DNA of 64,000 bases from positions 372,001 through 436,000 of the forward strand of contig NZ_JAJJOE010000008.1 in NCBI RefSeq assembly GCF_020907405.1. The letters run 5' to 3'. The stretch is from Arthrobacter sp. zg-Y769. Lineage in GTDB: Bacteria > Actinomycetota > Actinomycetes > Actinomycetales > Micrococcaceae. The notes below the pieces were generated by a model. It searched no databases. It was not told where the DNA came from and worked only from the letters and a program-made list of their open reading frames with translations. Positions 43,767 to 53,880 of this stretch are shown one piece after another; the stretch's first letter is position 1; each line of letters begins with the position of its first letter. The position numbers and the translations under genes are program-made.

Positions 43767-45740
43767 CTACTGGATCTTCGGCACCTGCCCCGTCGGCATT
43801 TCGGAGCCGGGCAGCGGGCGGGCAAAAGGTACCTTCGTGCCCAGGACCTGGGCCACGACGTCGTTGGCGATCTGCCGGGCCGTCAGTCCTACCCGCTCCA
43901 GCACCTCGCTGCGGCTGCCATGGTCCAGGAACTCCGCCGGCAGCCCTACCTCGTTCAGCGCGGTGTCGACGCCGGCCGCCCGCATTTCCTGCCGGATCCG
44001 CGAGCCCACGCCGCCGGCCCGGACACCGTCTTCGATCACGATGACAATCCGGTGGTCGGCAGCAATACGGATGATGGAATCCGGCACGGGCAACACCCAG
44101 CGCGGATCCACCACTGTGGAGCTGATGCCCTGCGCGCCGAGCCGGTCCGCAACGTCGAGGGCCATGTCCGCCATGGCGCCCACGCTGACAATCAGGACGT
44201 CATTGGAGCTGTCCCCGGTGGGGCGGCGGGCCAGGATGTCCACCCCGTCGGAGGTCCGCTCCACGGCATCGATGTCGCTGCCCACGGTGCCCTTGGAGAA
44301 ACGCACCACGCTGGGGGCGTCGGAGATGGCGACGGCTTCGCGCAGTTCCTCCTTCAGCCGGGTGGCATCGCGCGGGGCAGCGAGATGCAGCCCGGGGACA
44401 ATCTGCAGCATGGACATGTCCCACATGCCGTGGTGGCTGGCACCGTCCGGGCCGGTCACGCCCGCCCGGTCCAGGACAATCGTCACGCCGGCCTTGTGGA
44501 GGGCAACATCCATCAGCAGCTGGTCGAAGGCCCGGTTCAGGAAGGTGGCGTACAGCGCCACTACCGGGTGCAGCCCGCCGAAGGCCATGCCTGCCGCGGA
44601 CGTGAGGGCGTGCTGCTCGGCGATGCCGACGTCGAACACCCGGTCCGGGTGCCGCTCGGCGAAGCGGTGCAGGCCCACCGGGATAAGCATGGCACCGGTG
44701 ATCCCGACAATGTCGGTGCGTTCGTCGGCAATTTCGGCGATTTCCGTGGCGAACACGGACGTCCAGGACTCCTTGCCGCCGGGCTCCACCGGAGCGCCGG
44801 TTTCCGGATCGATGATCCCGACGGCGTGGAACTGGTCCGCCTCGTGGGCACGCGCCGGTGCGTAGCCGCGGCCCTTCTCGGTCATGGCGTGCACGATCAC
44901 CGGGCCGGCGTAATTCTTCGCCTTGTGCAGGGCGCGTTCGACGGCGTCGAGGTCGTGGCCGTCGATGGGTCCCACATATTTCATGCCGAGGTCCTCGAAG
45001 AGGCCCTGCGGGGTCCACCAGTCCTTGATGCCCTTCTTCGCGGCGTGCAGGCTCCGGTAGGCGAACCGGCCCGCAGGACCGCCCTGCTGCAGGCGGTCGC
45101 GCCACCAGCCGAGGGTGTTCTCATAGGCGTGGTGCGTGCGCACCGCGTCAATGGTGGGCCGCAGGGATGCCAGGTAGTCGGCCAGGCCGCCGATGGTCGG
45201 AGCGTAGGAGCGGCCGTTGTCGTTGACCACAATCACTACGCGGCGCCGCTGGTCGGCGGCGATGTTGTTGAGGGCTTCCCAGGCCATGCCGCCGGTGAGG
45301 GCGCCGTCGCCCACCATCACCACTGTGTACCGGTCGCCTTCGCCGCTGAGCTGGCGGGCACGGGAAATGCCGTCCGCCCAGGAAAGCGAAGACGAGGCGT
45401 GGGAGCTTTCCACGATGTCGTGGACGGACTCGGCGCGCGAGGGATAGCCGGACATACCGCCCTGCTGGCGCAGCGTGGCGAAGTCCTGGCGGCCGGTGAG
45501 GACCTTGTGCACATAGGACTGGTGCCCGGTGTCAAAGACAATGCTGTCCCGCGGGGAATCGAAGACCCGGTGAATGCCCATGGTCAGTTCCACCACGCCC
45601 AGGTTCGGGCCCAGGTGTCCGCCGGTCTGCGCGACGTTGGTGATCAGGAATGAACGGATCTCTTCAGCAAGCCGCTTCAGCTGTGTCAGCGAAAGCCTGC
45701 TGAGGTCCCGAGGATCCCGGATTGTTTCCAGAAGTCCCAA
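43767..45740 (-). CDS. dxs: 1-deoxy-D-xylulose-5-phosphate synthase
   Basis: Thiamine-diphosphate enzyme making DXP from pyruvate and glyceraldehyde-3-phosphate, entry to the MEP isoprenoid pathway. It has 657 residues. [12 protein letters not shown] and the ThDP motif [16 protein letters not shown] (about 150-165) lie in the first domain. [10 protein letters not shown] and [15 protein letters not shown] lie in the transketolase pyrimidine domain, and a C-terminal transketolase domain follows. The TTG at 45740 is chosen because AGGGAGG lies eight bases upstream and gives the common [13 protein letters not shown] start; the longer frame adds 14 residues without support. Confidence 0.95.
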   Translation of the reverse strand: MGLLETIRDPRDLSRLSLTQLKRLAEEIRSFLITNVAQTGGHLGPNLGVVELTMGIHRVFDSPRDSIVFDTGHQSYVHKVLTGRQDFATLRQQGGMSGYPSRAESVHDIVESSHASSSLSWADGISRARQLSGEGDRYTVVMVGDGALTGGMAWEALNNIAADQRRRVVIVVNDNGRSYAPTIGGLADYLASLRPTIDAVRTHHAYENTLGWWRDRLQQGGPAGRFAYRSLHAAKKGIKDWWTPQGLFEDLGMKYVGPIDGHDLDAVERALHKAKNYAGPVIVHAMTEKGRGYAPARAHEADQFHAVGIIDPETGAPVEPGGKESWTSVFATEIAEIADERTDIVGITGAMLIPVGLHRFAERHPDRVFDVGIAEQHALTSAAGMAFGGLHPVVALYATFLNRAFDQLLMDVALHKAGVTIVLDRAGVTGPDGASHHGMWDMSMLQIVPGLHLAAPRDATRLKEELREAVAISDAPSVVRFSKGTVGSDIDAVERTSDGVDILARRPTGDSSNDVLIVSVGAMADMALDVADRLGAQGISSTVVDPRWVLPVPDSIIRIAADHRIVIVIEDGVRAGGVGSRIRQEMRAAGVDTALNEVGLPAEFLDHGSRSEVLERVGLTARQIANDVVAQVLGTKVPFARPLPGSEMPTGQVPKIQ

Positions 45741-45839
45741 CAGGGGTGCCTCCCTTGAGTCGTAATCGGCGGCACTACACACCGTCGCAATGGATTAACT
45801 CTAACGCGCAGCGTGCACTCCGCGGTTCCTACCTAACGC

Positions 45840-45898
45840 TTCAGGGCCCCGTTTCCCTCCTCCGCCTCTTGGACGGATCGGGGAAACGGAGCCCTGAA
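45840..45898 (-). terminator. Long hairpin between acnA and dxs
   Basis: TTCAGGGC-c-CCGTTTCCC (45840-45857) pairs with GGGAAACGG-a-GCCCTGAA (45881-45898) across a 23-base loop. It lies 17 bases after the aconitase stop on the minus strand and upstream of dxs on that strand, so it should separate the two transcripts. No T-tract. Confidence 0.75.
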
Positions 45899-45914
45899 CG
45901 TGGTGCGTTTACTG

Positions 45915-48740
45915 CTACTTCGCGGAGATCTGACGCAGTACGTACTGCAGGATGCCGCCGTTGCGGTAGTAGTCGGCTTCGCCCGGGGTATCGATGCGGA
46001 GGACCGCGTCGAACGTGATGGCTTCGCCGTTTTCGGGGGTGGCCGTGACCTTGACGGTCTTGGGCGTAGTCCCGTTGTTCAGTTCGGTGACGCCTTCAAC
46101 CGAGAAGGTTTCCGTGCCGGTGAGGCCCAGGGACTCGGCGTTGACGCCGGCCGGGTACTGCAGCGGAAGGACGCCCATGCCGATGAGGTTGGAGCGGTGG
46201 ATACGCTCGTAGCTCTCGGCTACAACTGCCTTGACGCCCAGCAGTGCGGTGCCCTTGGCAGCCCAGTCACGGGAGGAACCGGATCCGTATTCCTTGCCGG
46301 CCAGGACAACCAGCGGGGTGCCGGCAGCCTGGTAGTTCATCGCGGCATCGTAAACGGCAGCCTGGGGTGCGTCGGCCTGGCTGAAGTCACGGGTGAACCC
46401 GCCTTCAACGCCGTCGAGCAGCTGGTTCTTGATGCGGATGTTGGCGAAGGTGCCGCGGATCATGACTTCGTGGTTGCCACGGCGCGAGCCGTAGGAGTTG
46501 AAGTCCTTGCGGGCCACACCGTGTTCCAGCAGGTACTTGCCTGCGGGGGTGTCGGACTTGAAGGAACCGGCCGGGGAAATGTGGTCGGTGGTGACCGAAT
46601 CGCCCAGCTTCAGCAGCACGCGTGCGCCGGAGATGTCCGTGACGGGTTCCGGCTCGGCCTTCATGCCCTCGAAGTACGGGGGCTTCCGGACGTAGGTGGA
46701 CTCCGCATCCCACTCGAAGGTTGCACCTTCGGGAGTGGGAAGGGACTTCCAGCGCTCGTCGCCTTCGAAGATGGTGTTGTAGCTGTCGCTGAACATCTTC
46801 TGGTCGATGGAGGCATCAATGATCTGCTGGACCTCGACCGGGTTCGGCCAGATGTCCTTCAGGTAGATGTCGTTGCCGGCTTCGTCCTGGCCCAGCGGGT
46901 CATTCTCGAAGTCGAAGTCCATGGTGCCGGCCAGGGCGTAGGCGACTACCAGCGGCGGGGAGGCCAGGTAGTTCATCTTCACGTCCGGGTTGATGCGGCC
47001 TTCGAAGTTGCGGTTGCCCGAGAGCACTGCGGTGACCGCCAGGTCGGCTTCGTTGATCGCTTCGGAGATTTCCTCTTCGAGGGGACCGGAGTTGCCGATG
47101 CAGGTGGCACAGCCGTAACCGACCACGAAGAAGCCGAGCTTCTCGAGGTACGGGATCAGGCCGGACTTCTCGTAGTAGTCGGTAACAACCTTGGAGCCCG
47201 GGGCCACCGAGGTCTTGACCCACGGCTTGGACGCCAGGCCCTTGTCCACCGCGTTGCGGGCCAGCACGGCGGCGGCCATCATCACGGAGGGGTTGGACGT
47301 GTTGGTGCAGGAGGTGATCGAAGCGATCGTTACTGCGCCGTGGTCCAGGTCGAAGGTGCGGCCGTCGGCCATGGTGACCGGCACGGAGTTGGTGGCGCGC
47401 TCTGCGGGAGCATCCGCTTCGGCAACCAGGTCGTGCTCGTGGTCTTCAACCGTGGTGGCATTGGCGTTGAACGAGGGTGCGTCGGAGGCCGGGAAGGTCT
47501 CTTCCAGCGTCTCGTCGACGGTGCCGTTCTCGGCCTCGACGGTCTCGTGGACGTAGTTCTTGAGGTCGTTGCGGAACTGCGTCTTGGCGTTGGTCAGTTC
47601 CACGCGGTCCTGCGGACGCTTCGGTCCGGCGATGGAGGAAACCACCGTGGACAGATCCAGTTCCAGGTACTCGGAGTACTTGATCTCCTTGGACGGATCG
47701 TGCCAAAGGCCCTGCTCCTTGGCGTAGGCCTCGACGAGGTCTACGTTCTCTTCGGAGCGGCCGGTGAGGCGCAGGTATTCCAGCGTCACGTCGTCGATCG
47801 GGAAGATCGCCGCAGTGGAACCGAATTCCGGGCTCATGTTGCCGATGGTGGCGCGGTTGGCGAGCGGTACAGCGCCGACGCCTTCTCCGTAGAACTCCAC
47901 GAACTTGCCGACCACACCGTGCTTGCGCAGCATTTCGGTGATCGTCAGGACGACGTCGGTGGCGGTTGCCCCGGCGGGGATCTCACCGGTCAGCTTGAAG
48001 CCGACGACGCGCGGGATCAGCATGGAGACGGGCTGGCCGAGCATTGCTGCTTCGGCTTCGATGCCGCCCACGCCCCAGCCGAGCACGCCCAGGCCGTTGA
48101 CCATGGTGGTGTGGGAGTCGGTGCCGACGCAGGTGTCCGGGTAGGCACGCAGGACGCCGTCAACTTCGCGGGTCATCACGGTGCGTGCCAGGTACTCAAT
48201 GTTGACCTGGTGCACAATGCCCATTCCCGGGGGAACGACCTTGAAGTCATCAAAGGCCGTCTGGCCCCAGCGCAGGAACTGGTACCGCTCGCCGTTGCGC
48301 TGGTACTCAATCTCCATGTTGCGCTCAAGGGCGCCGGAGTTTCCGAAGGCATCGATCTGCACGGAGTGGTCAATGACCATTTCGGCAGGTGCCAGCGGGT
48401 TCACGCGCTTGGGGTCGCCGCCGAGATCGGCGACGGCCTCCCGCATGGTCGCCAGGTCAACAATGCAGGGAACGCCGGTGAAGTCCTGCATAATCACCCG
48501 GGCCGGGGTGAACTGGATCTCGGTGCTGGGCTCTGCGTCTGCATCCCACTGCGCCAGGGCGCGTACGTGGTCCGCGGTGATGTTTGCACCGTCTTCGGTG
48601 CGGAGCAGGTTCTCCAGCAGCACCTTGAGGCTGAACGGAAGGCTCTGGGCGCCTTCGACGGAATTCAGCCGGAAAATTTCATACTCGGAACCTTTGACGT
48701 CTAAGACGCCCTTGGATCCAAAGCTGTCCACATTAGTCAT
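45915..48740 (-). CDS. acnA: Aconitate hydratase
   Basis: Iron-sulfur TCA-cycle enzyme converting citrate to isocitrate, 941 residues, AcnA/IRP type. The cluster cysteines are in [13 protein letters not shown] (about residue 470) and [10 protein letters not shown] (about 540). The C-terminal swivel domain has [13 protein letters not shown]. The approximately 400-440 region is an acidic/Thr insertion ([20 protein letters not shown]) commonly seen in actinobacterial AcnA. It starts with ATG behind GAGGAG. A palindrome 56 bases upstream is a candidate operator. Confidence 0.96.
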   Translation of the reverse strand: MTNVDSFGSKGVLDVKGSEYEIFRLNSVEGAQSLPFSLKVLLENLLRTEDGANITADHVRALAQWDADAEPSTEIQFTPARVIMQDFTGVPCIVDLATMREAVADLGGDPKRVNPLAPAEMVIDHSVQIDAFGNSGALERNMEIEYQRNGERYQFLRWGQTAFDDFKVVPPGMGIVHQVNIEYLARTVMTREVDGVLRAYPDTCVGTDSHTTMVNGLGVLGWGVGGIEAEAAMLGQPVSMLIPRVVGFKLTGEIPAGATATDVVLTITEMLRKHGVVGKFVEFYGEGVGAVPLANRATIGNMSPEFGSTAAIFPIDDVTLEYLRLTGRSEENVDLVEAYAKEQGLWHDPSKEIKYSEYLELDLSTVVSSIAGPKRPQDRVELTNAKTQFRNDLKNYVHETVEAENGTVDETLEETFPASDAPSFNANATTVEDHEHDLVAEADAPAERATNSVPVTMADGRTFDLDHGAVTIASITSCTNTSNPSVMMAAAVLARNAVDKGLASKPWVKTSVAPGSKVVTDYYEKSGLIPYLEKLGFFVVGYGCATCIGNSGPLEEEISEAINEADLAVTAVLSGNRNFEGRINPDVKMNYLASPPLVVAYALAGTMDFDFENDPLGQDEAGNDIYLKDIWPNPVEVQQIIDASIDQKMFSDSYNTIFEGDERWKSLPTPEGATFEWDAESTYVRKPPYFEGMKAEPEPVTDISGARVLLKLGDSVTTDHISPAGSFKSDTPAGKYLLEHGVARKDFNSYGSRRGNHEVMIRGTFANIRIKNQLLDGVEGGFTRDFSQADAPQAAVYDAAMNYQAAGTPLVVLAGKEYGSGSSRDWAAKGTALLGVKAVVAESYERIHRSNLIGMGVLPLQYPAGVNAESLGLTGTETFSVEGVTELNNGTTPKTVKVTATPENGEAITFDAVLRIDTPGEADYYRNGGILQYVLRQISAK

Positions 48741-49062
48741 AACAGGACTCCTCTCGCCACCTTGTTATCTTTGTCCACGTCACAACTGCCCGCCACTTAG
48801 GTATCCCTAAGAGTCGGGCAAAGGGGGCGGCAGGGAAACCGGTGGTTCATTTCCCTGCCGACACATGCCCCCTGCCTGGACAATTCCCGCTCGAAAGCGG
48901 GAAACTCCCCCGGGAAACCCCCATAAAGGCGCAGGACTGGACAACTGCTTCCCATCCTAGCCTTTACAGGGGCGACCGGAGGAGATATGGGCCACGACGC
49001 GTCGTGACGGGGATCGCCGGCGGCGTTCGGGGCGGCTTCGGAACGGCCGCCCGGCGGTTTCC
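48741..49062. promoter_or_regulatory. acnA upstream region with palindromes
   Basis: This 322-base gap holds acnA promoter DNA on its left side. CTTAGGTATCCCTAAG (48796-48811, 14 of 16 symmetric) is a candidate operator. Two hairpins follow: GGCAGGGAAA/TTTCCCTGCC (48829-48838 with 48850-48859) and TTCCCGCT-CGAA-AGCGGGAA (48884-48903). They could end the minus-strand methyltransferase transcript entering from the right. No gene is supported. Confidence 0.5.
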
Positions 49063-50352
49063 CTAGCGCTTGCGCAGGACGGCGAAGGACTCCATGTGGT
49101 GGGTGTGCGGGTACAGGTCGAAGACCCGCAGGCTGTCCAGGTCCCACCCGGCGCTGCGGAAATAGCCCAGGTCGCGGGAGAACGACGCCGGATCGCAGGA
49201 CACGTAGCCAACCACGCGGGGCGCGGCGGCATCGATCTGCTCCACCACCGTCTTCCCGGCGCCGGCACGCGGCGGATCCAGCAGCACGACGTCGAGGTCC
49301 CCGGCGTCGCGGAGCATCTTGTCCACCCTGCCCTGGCTGATCTGTACCTGGGGTGCGGCGAAGAGGTTCTTGCGGGCGTCACGGCTGGCTCCCGGGGAAC
49401 CCTCCACCGAAAGCACCCGGCCGGATTCCCCGGCCGCTTCGGCCAGCGGTGCGGTGAACAGCCCGGCCCCGGCATACAGGTCCGCCACGGATTCCCCGGA
49501 CTGCACGTCCAGGCCTTCGAGGACCGCGGAAGCCAGGGTCTGCGGCGCGGAGCGGTGGATCTGCCAGAACCCGGCACCGGTGACCCGGTAGTCGTGGCCC
49601 AGCACCGTTTCCTGCACCCAGGTCCTCCCCTTCAGGCGGGTGAGTTCGTGGCTATCCGGATCCCAGGCCGCCACGGACACGCCGTCGGGCAGGTTCTGGG
49701 CAATCCGGGCCGGCATCCGCGGATGGGTTCCCGGCGCGGGGATCAGCAGGACCAGCGGCTGTCCGCCGGCTGCCGGAGCGGCTACCTCCACACGGTCCAT
49801 TCCCGTGAAATCCGTCTCCCACAACCGCAGGGCGTTGATCTGCTCCGTGGCCAGGGGCATGGCCTCGACCGGAATCAGCTCGTCGGAGCGGTGGGCATGC
49901 ATCGCCAGCCGTCCGCTGGGTGCCACCGAGAAACTGACCCGGGTGCGCCAGGCCAGTCCGTCGCCGCTTTCCTCCAGGGCGGGTTCAACCTCGGGGACCA
50001 GGTCGGTGCCGCCGAGCCGGCGCAGCTGCTCGGCGAATATCTCGGCTTTCAGGCGGCGCTGGACCGGCAGCTCGATGTGGCCGAACTCGGCACCGCCGAC
50101 GGGCAGCTTTCCCCGTGCCGCCGCGCGCAGGGCATCGGCGTCCTTCCAGAAATGCTCCCGGCGCCCCGGGGCTGCTTCCAGGACCTCGACGACGTCGGCA
50201 CGCCAGAACTTGGCGTCGTCGCCGGATTCCGTGAGCCGGACCCGGACCCGCTCCCCCGGCAGGCCGTGCCGGACAAAAACGACCCGCCCTTCGTGCCGGG
50301 CAACGAAGTGGCCGCCGTGGGCCGGGGCGCCGATGGTGAGTTCAATAGACAT
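49063..50352 (-). CDS. Class I SAM-dependent RNA methyltransferase (TrmA/RumA family)
   Basis: RNA (uracil-5-)-methyltransferase-type enzyme of 429 residues. The N-terminal TRAM domain (about 1-60) has GxVxFVRHGLPGERVRVRL. The Rossmann domain has VADLYAGAGLFTAPLA (SAM site, about 285-300) and DVVLLDPPRAGAGK. The catalytic cysteine is in YVSCDPASFSRDL (about 385), and the general base is near HHMESFAVLRKR. The four-cysteine iron-sulfur motif of RlmD is absent, as usual in actinobacterial relatives. It is divergent from the potassium-uptake genes. The target base is not known. Confidence 0.92.
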   Translation of the reverse strand: MSIELTIGAPAHGGHFVARHEGRVVFVRHGLPGERVRVRLTESGDDAKFWRADVVEVLEAAPGRREHFWKDADALRAAARGKLPVGGAEFGHIELPVQRRLKAEIFAEQLRRLGGTDLVPEVEPALEESGDGLAWRTRVSFSVAPSGRLAMHAHRSDELIPVEAMPLATEQINALRLWETDFTGMDRVEVAAPAAGGQPLVLLIPAPGTHPRMPARIAQNLPDGVSVAAWDPDSHELTRLKGRTWVQETVLGHDYRVTGAGFWQIHRSAPQTLASAVLEGLDVQSGESVADLYAGAGLFTAPLAEAAGESGRVLSVEGSPGASRDARKNLFAAPQVQISQGRVDKMLRDAGDLDVVLLDPPRAGAGKTVVEQIDAAAPRVVGYVSCDPASFSRDLGYFRSAGWDLDSLRVFDLYPHTHHMESFAVLRKR

Positions 50353-50562
50353 GGGGTGGTTGTACTTCCTTCAAGGGGCCTAAAAGTCCATCTCACCACG
50401 GGAGCCGAGCGCGGTGCTATTTGGGCCGCCGTCGGGACTAAGCTGGCGTTGATTGTTTTTATACGCGCGGACAGCCGGACCTGACAGTCCGGCGCACCTG
50501 CGCAGCCGCCCTCCGGGCGGGCAGTTCGCCAGAGGACCAAAACCGAAACCGAGGTAGGGCAG

Positions 50563-51237
50563 TTGGCCCATTACGTGATCATGGGATGCGGGCGTGTAGG
50601 CGTCAGCCTCGCCCATACCCTGGACAATGCCGGCCATTCGGTCGCCATTATCGACCAGGACGAGCGCGCGTTCCGTCGCCTGCGGCAGACCTTCACCGGA
50701 CGCAGGGTGACCGGCGTCGGTTTCGACCGGGACACACTGAAGGCCGCGGGCATCGAAGAAGCCTATGCATTCGCTGCCGTTTCCAGCGGCGACAATTCCA
50801 ATATCCTGGCCACCCGCGTGGCGCGCGAGACCTTCCATGTAGGGCACGTCGTCGCGCGCATCTATGATCCGGGACGCGCGGAAATCTACCAGCGCCTCGG
50901 CATCCCCACGGTCGCGGCCGTTCGGTGGAGCGCGGACCAGGTGCTGCGCCGGATCCTGCCCGAACAGAGCATCAACGGCGACTTCCGGGAGTCCTCCGGC
51001 CGCCTGATCCTGGGCGAGCTGTCCCTGCATGAGGGCTGGCTGGGCCGGTCGCTGGGCAGCATCGAGACTGCCGCGGGTGTCCGGATTGCCTACGTCACCC
51101 GGTTCGGGGAAGGGATCATCCCGCGCCCGGACAGCAGTTACCAGGAGGGTGACGTCCTGCACGCCATGATGTCCGTGGACCGGACCGCCGAAATCAGCAA
51201 GATCCTGTCCAAGGAACCAGTCAAGGAGTCCCTGTGA
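50563..51237 (+). CDS. TrkA family potassium uptake regulator (CeoB-like)
   Basis: A 224-residue cytoplasmic gating subunit of a Trk/Ktr-type potassium channel. The RCK_N domain starts VIMGCGRVGVSLAHTL with the GxGxxG nucleotide loop, followed by VAIIDQDE (acidic end of beta-2). The RCK_C/TrkA_C domain spans about 135-220. The TTG start is supported by GAGG eight bases upstream and by the usual MAHYVIMGCGRVG N-terminus. It overlaps the second trkA gene (GTGA). The channel subunit itself is not in the window. The 210-base gap before it holds the divergent promoters. Confidence 0.93.
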   Translation: MAHYVIMGCGRVGVSLAHTLDNAGHSVAIIDQDERAFRRLRQTFTGRRVTGVGFDRDTLKAAGIEEAYAFAAVSSGDNSNILATRVARETFHVGHVVARIYDPGRAEIYQRLGIPTVAAVRWSADQVLRRILPEQSINGDFRESSGRLILGELSLHEGWLGRSLGSIETAAGVRIAYVTRFGEGIIPRPDSSYQEGDVLHAMMSVDRTAEISKILSKEPVKESL

Positions 51238-52070
51238 AAGTTGTGATTGCCGGCGCCGGCAGCGTGGGCTCGTCCATTGCCAAGGAACTGCTGTCCCACG
51301 GCCACGATGTACTGCTGATTGATGAGAAGCCCGAGTGTGTGGGACGCAGCGGACTGCGCGGAGCGAGGTGGCTGATCGGCGATGCCTGCGAGCTGACCAC
51401 CTTGAAGGATGCACAGTTGGAGGAGGCCGACGTCGTTGTTTCCGCCACCGGCGATGACAAGGTCAACCTTGTGGTCTCACTGCTGGCCAAGAGCGAATTC
51501 GGCGTTGCGCGGACGGTCGGCCGGGTGAACAACCCGAAGAACGACTGGATGTTCGACGATTCCTGGGGTGTGGATGTAGCCGTGAACACTCCCCGCCTGA
51601 TGACCGCCCTGGTCGAGGAAGCAGTGGAGATCGGCGACCTGGTCCGGCTGCTGAGCCTGCAGACCGGGGTGTCCTCCATGGTGGAGTTCACCGTACCCGC
51701 CGATTCGCACCTCACGGGCCGGACCCTGGGGTCGATCGACTGGCCGCTGGACGCCACGGTGGTTGCCATCCTGCGCGATGACGCACCCATCACGCCGAGC
51801 AACGACGACGTCGTGGAGCCCGGCGACGAGCTGTTCTTCATCACCACCATCGCAGCCGAGGACGAACTGCGGGCAGTCCTGTCCCCGGCCGCGGCTGAGG
51901 CGTCCGCCCACGCGCGCCGGGAATCCCTCGACGCCGAGTCGGATGCCGTGGAAGCTCCGGGGGCTCAGTCCCCTGCGGCTGCGGAGGACCCGGACCCGCT
52001 TCCGGCTTCGGGGGGAACGACGGCCGACGGCCGGGAGACCACCCACGCCAGCCAGAGCCCCAGCGCGTAG
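51234..52070 (+). CDS. TrkA family potassium uptake regulator (CeoC-like) with extended tail
   Basis: Partner RCK subunit, 278 residues. VVIAGAGSVGSSIAKELLSHGHDVLLIDE carries the nucleotide loop and TrkA_C follows (about 140-215). The last about 55 residues are Ala/Asp/Pro-rich and probably disordered, not seen in short CeoC proteins. GTG start behind AAGGAG, overlapping the first trkA. Its 3' end overlaps the convergent DUF3159 gene by 106 bases, and the disordered tail is exactly the overlapped part. Confidence 0.93.
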   Translation: MKVVIAGAGSVGSSIAKELLSHGHDVLLIDEKPECVGRSGLRGARWLIGDACELTTLKDAQLEEADVVVSATGDDKVNLVVSLLAKSEFGVARTVGRVNNPKNDWMFDDSWGVDVAVNTPRLMTALVEEAVEIGDLVRLLSLQTGVSSMVEFTVPADSHLTGRTLGSIDWPLDATVVAILRDDAPITPSNDDVVEPGDELFFITTIAAEDELRAVLSPAAAEASAHARRESLDAESDAVEAPGAQSPAAAEDPDPLPASGGTTADGRETTHASQSPSA

Positions 52071-52696
52071 AGCGGTACGCCCATGGCCAGGCGCATGGTG
52101 CCCAGCGCGGCCACGTTGCCGGCCAGGAAAAGCGGGAGCTGGACGGCCAGCCGGAGGGCGAAGACCGCAACTATGATCCAGCTGGCCCAGATGTAGGCCT
52201 TCAGCCGCACCGGTTCGGCCCGCCACTGAATGTTCTCGCCCCGGATGGCGCCGAACAGCAGCCCGGCAACCGGCCATTTCACGGCGATGGAAACCAGGAA
52301 GGCCAGGATGTAGGCGGCGTTCAGGTAGAACCCGGGGACGAAGTACGTGGCGCCGTCGCCGCTGCGCAGCGCTACGAAGGCGCAGATGGCGACGCCGGCC
52401 ACGCCGGTCAGGGACTGCATCAGCGGGCGCCGCTGGATAAGGTTCGCCACCGAAAATACGGCTGCCGCGGCCACTGCCGCCCCCAGCGAGAGGTTCAGTT
52501 CGGCCCCGATCGTATAGAGCAGGGTGAACAGGAGCCCGGGAACGACCGCCTCGGCCAGCCCCCGGACACCGCCTACGGACTTGAGCACGTCGATCTGTCC
52601 GTCGTCGCGGCGTTCGACGCCGGACCTGGCGGCGTACTGGCCCGCCAGCTCGTTCAGGTCCGGCTGGCCGTCCTCCGAATGCTTCGGTGTGCTCAT
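51965..52696 (-). CDS. DUF3159 family membrane protein
   Basis: A 243-residue membrane protein of the actinobacterial DUF3159 family (homologue of Rv2693c). An N-terminal soluble part (to about 50) is followed by five to six hydrophobic helices, including AVVPGLLFTLLYTIGAELNL and the conserved FVPGFYLNAAYILAFLVSIAVKWPVAGLLFG region. The C-terminal SRPSAVVPPEAGSGSGSS tail overlaps the trkA tail. Its ATG overlaps the stop of the OB-fold gene (ATGA). Function unknown. Confidence 0.9.
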   Translation of the reverse strand: MSTPKHSEDGQPDLNELAGQYAARSGVERRDDGQIDVLKSVGGVRGLAEAVVPGLLFTLLYTIGAELNLSLGAAVAAAAVFSVANLIQRRPLMQSLTGVAGVAICAFVALRSGDGATYFVPGFYLNAAYILAFLVSIAVKWPVAGLLFGAIRGENIQWRAEPVRLKAYIWASWIIVAVFALRLAVQLPLFLAGNVAALGTMRLAMGVPLYALGLWLAWVVSRPSAVVPPEAGSGSGSSAAAGD

Positions 52697-53034
52697 GCGT
52701 CGGCCTCCGGGCGTCCAATGATTTCGTATCGCGGATTAAAGATCGTAGGGCGGCCGTCGACATTCGACACCATGCCCTCGAAAGCGAGATAGGTTCCCGC
52801 CTCGATTCCGGGCACCCGGCGCTGGCCCACCCAGACCAGGCGTACCTTGGCCCGGGAGGTCAGGGGGCTTTCCCGGTACGCGGCCATCGTGTCCTCGACC
52901 ACTGCGGTAAACCGCGGCGGATCATTGGCCGGGACCACGGTGATAGCCGAAACATAGCCGCGGCAGTACGCGCGGCCGCGCTCCGGCAGGGACTTGATGC
53001 TCACGCAGTGCGTGGAAGCGGTGACAGCTGGCAC
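52693..53034 (-). CDS. OB-fold nucleic-acid-binding domain protein
   Basis: A 113-residue small protein whose strand pattern (GYVSAITVVP, RFTAVVEDTM, AKVRLVWVGQRRVPGIEAGTYLAFEGMV as SKVRLxWxGxRxVxGIxxG-type core, NPRYEI end) matches the OB-fold protein encoded between DUF3159 and DUF3710 in actinobacteria (Rv2694c-like). It resembles the RecG/AsnRS-type OB domain. It overlaps DUF3159 by four bases and follows DUF3710 by three. Nucleic-acid binding is inferred. Confidence 0.88.
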   Translation of the reverse strand: MPAVTASTHCVSIKSLPERGRAYCRGYVSAITVVPANDPPRFTAVVEDTMAAYRESPLTSRAKVRLVWVGQRRVPGIEAGTYLAFEGMVSNVDGRPTIFNPRYEIIGRPEADA

Positions 53035-53037
53035 AGG

Positions 53038-53781
53038 TTAGCCGATCGTCGTGATTTCCGGGCCGCGCTCGGGCGCGGCAGGCTTGGCTTCAGCCTTGGC
53101 GGGGCGCGGGAGCGGGGAAGCATCGCGGGGCAGGCGCAGCTGCAGCAGGTCGCGCGGCGGCAGCGGCTGCTCGCCCCGGACCACTACTACGTTGCGGAAG
53201 ACTTCCTCGAGGGGGCCGGCGGCGTCGGGATTCATTGCGGCAGGACCCCCGAAGACGCCGCGGAGGAACCAGCGGGGACCGTCGACGCCGACGAAGCGGG
53301 CCACCCGGTATCCCTTGGACCCGTCCTGTGCCTGCGCCGGCACCCGGGCCAGCAGCTCGGTGCCGAAGGTGCCGGAGAGCTCATCCACCGTGCCGCCCTG
53401 CGATGCCACGGACTTGCCGATCTGTTCCCGGATATCGTCCCAAAGGGTTTCGGACCGCGGAGCCGCGAATGCCTGCAGCTGAAGGCTGGAACCTTCCAGG
53501 TCCAGGGTCACGGCAACCACGCGCTGGGTCTTCTCCTCGACTTCCAGCCGCAGCTGCAGTCCCTGGGATGCGGCAATCCGGAGCGCACCGAGGTCAACGT
53601 AGCCCTCCTCGGAGGGCCGCTCGCTGAGGTCGTAGGGGCCGCCCGCGGCGGGAGCCTGCACGGCATCACTGCCGGTGCCGGCGTCGGCCGTTCCCGGGGA
53701 CGTCACGGATGCATCCTCCGTTACTGCTTCCGCCCCGGCGGTTTCCTCTGCGTTGGTTTTCTTACGGCGCCCAAATGCCAT
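53038..53781 (-). CDS. DUF3710 domain-containing protein
   Basis: A 247-residue soluble protein of the DUF3710 family (homologue of Rv2696c). It starts with a basic MAFGRRKKT, then an Ala/Asp/Thr-rich linker. The conserved core begins GPYDLSERPSEEGYVDLGALRIAASQGLQLRLEVEEKT (quoted as its DLGALRI motif) and includes YRVARFVGVDGPRWFLRGVFGG. It is the first of a three-gene unit with the OB-fold and DUF3159 genes. Function unknown. Confidence 0.9.
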   Translation of the reverse strand: MAFGRRKKTNAEETAGAEAVTEDASVTSPGTADAGTGSDAVQAPAAGGPYDLSERPSEEGYVDLGALRIAASQGLQLRLEVEEKTQRVVAVTLDLEGSSLQLQAFAAPRSETLWDDIREQIGKSVASQGGTVDELSGTFGTELLARVPAQAQDGSKGYRVARFVGVDGPRWFLRGVFGGPAAMNPDAAGPLEEVFRNVVVVRGEQPLPPRDLLQLRLPRDASPLPRPAKAEAKPAAPERGPEITTIG

Positions 53782-53880
53782 GACCGAAGTTCCTTTTCTC
53801 TTGTCTGCAAGTTCTTAGTAAGGCTGACGGCTCCGGACCGGTTAGCAAGGCCGCGGGGCGCAACGGGAGTCAGTCGCGGG

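Noticed and set aside
42288-45653. 1121-codon open frame on the plus strand across the repeat region, NmrA-like gene and dxs
   Set aside because: Antisense shadow spanning two well-supported minus-strand genes; Arg/Gly/Ala-rich with no domain.
45900-48704. 934-codon open frame on the plus strand opposite acnA
   Set aside because: Shadow of the aconitase gene caused by high GC at third positions; the sequence shows no family motifs and no ribosome site.
48796-48811. DtxR/IdeR iron box in the acnA promoter region
   Set aside because: Half-sites TTAGG/CCTAA are only four bases apart, whereas the 19-bp iron box places them nine apart; kept only as an unassigned palindrome.
48987-49007. Short ATG frame behind GGAGGAG in the acnA upstream gap
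   Set aside because: Only six codons, with the ribosome site two bases from the ATG; no sign of a leader peptide system such as downstream attenuator stems for a plus-strand gene.
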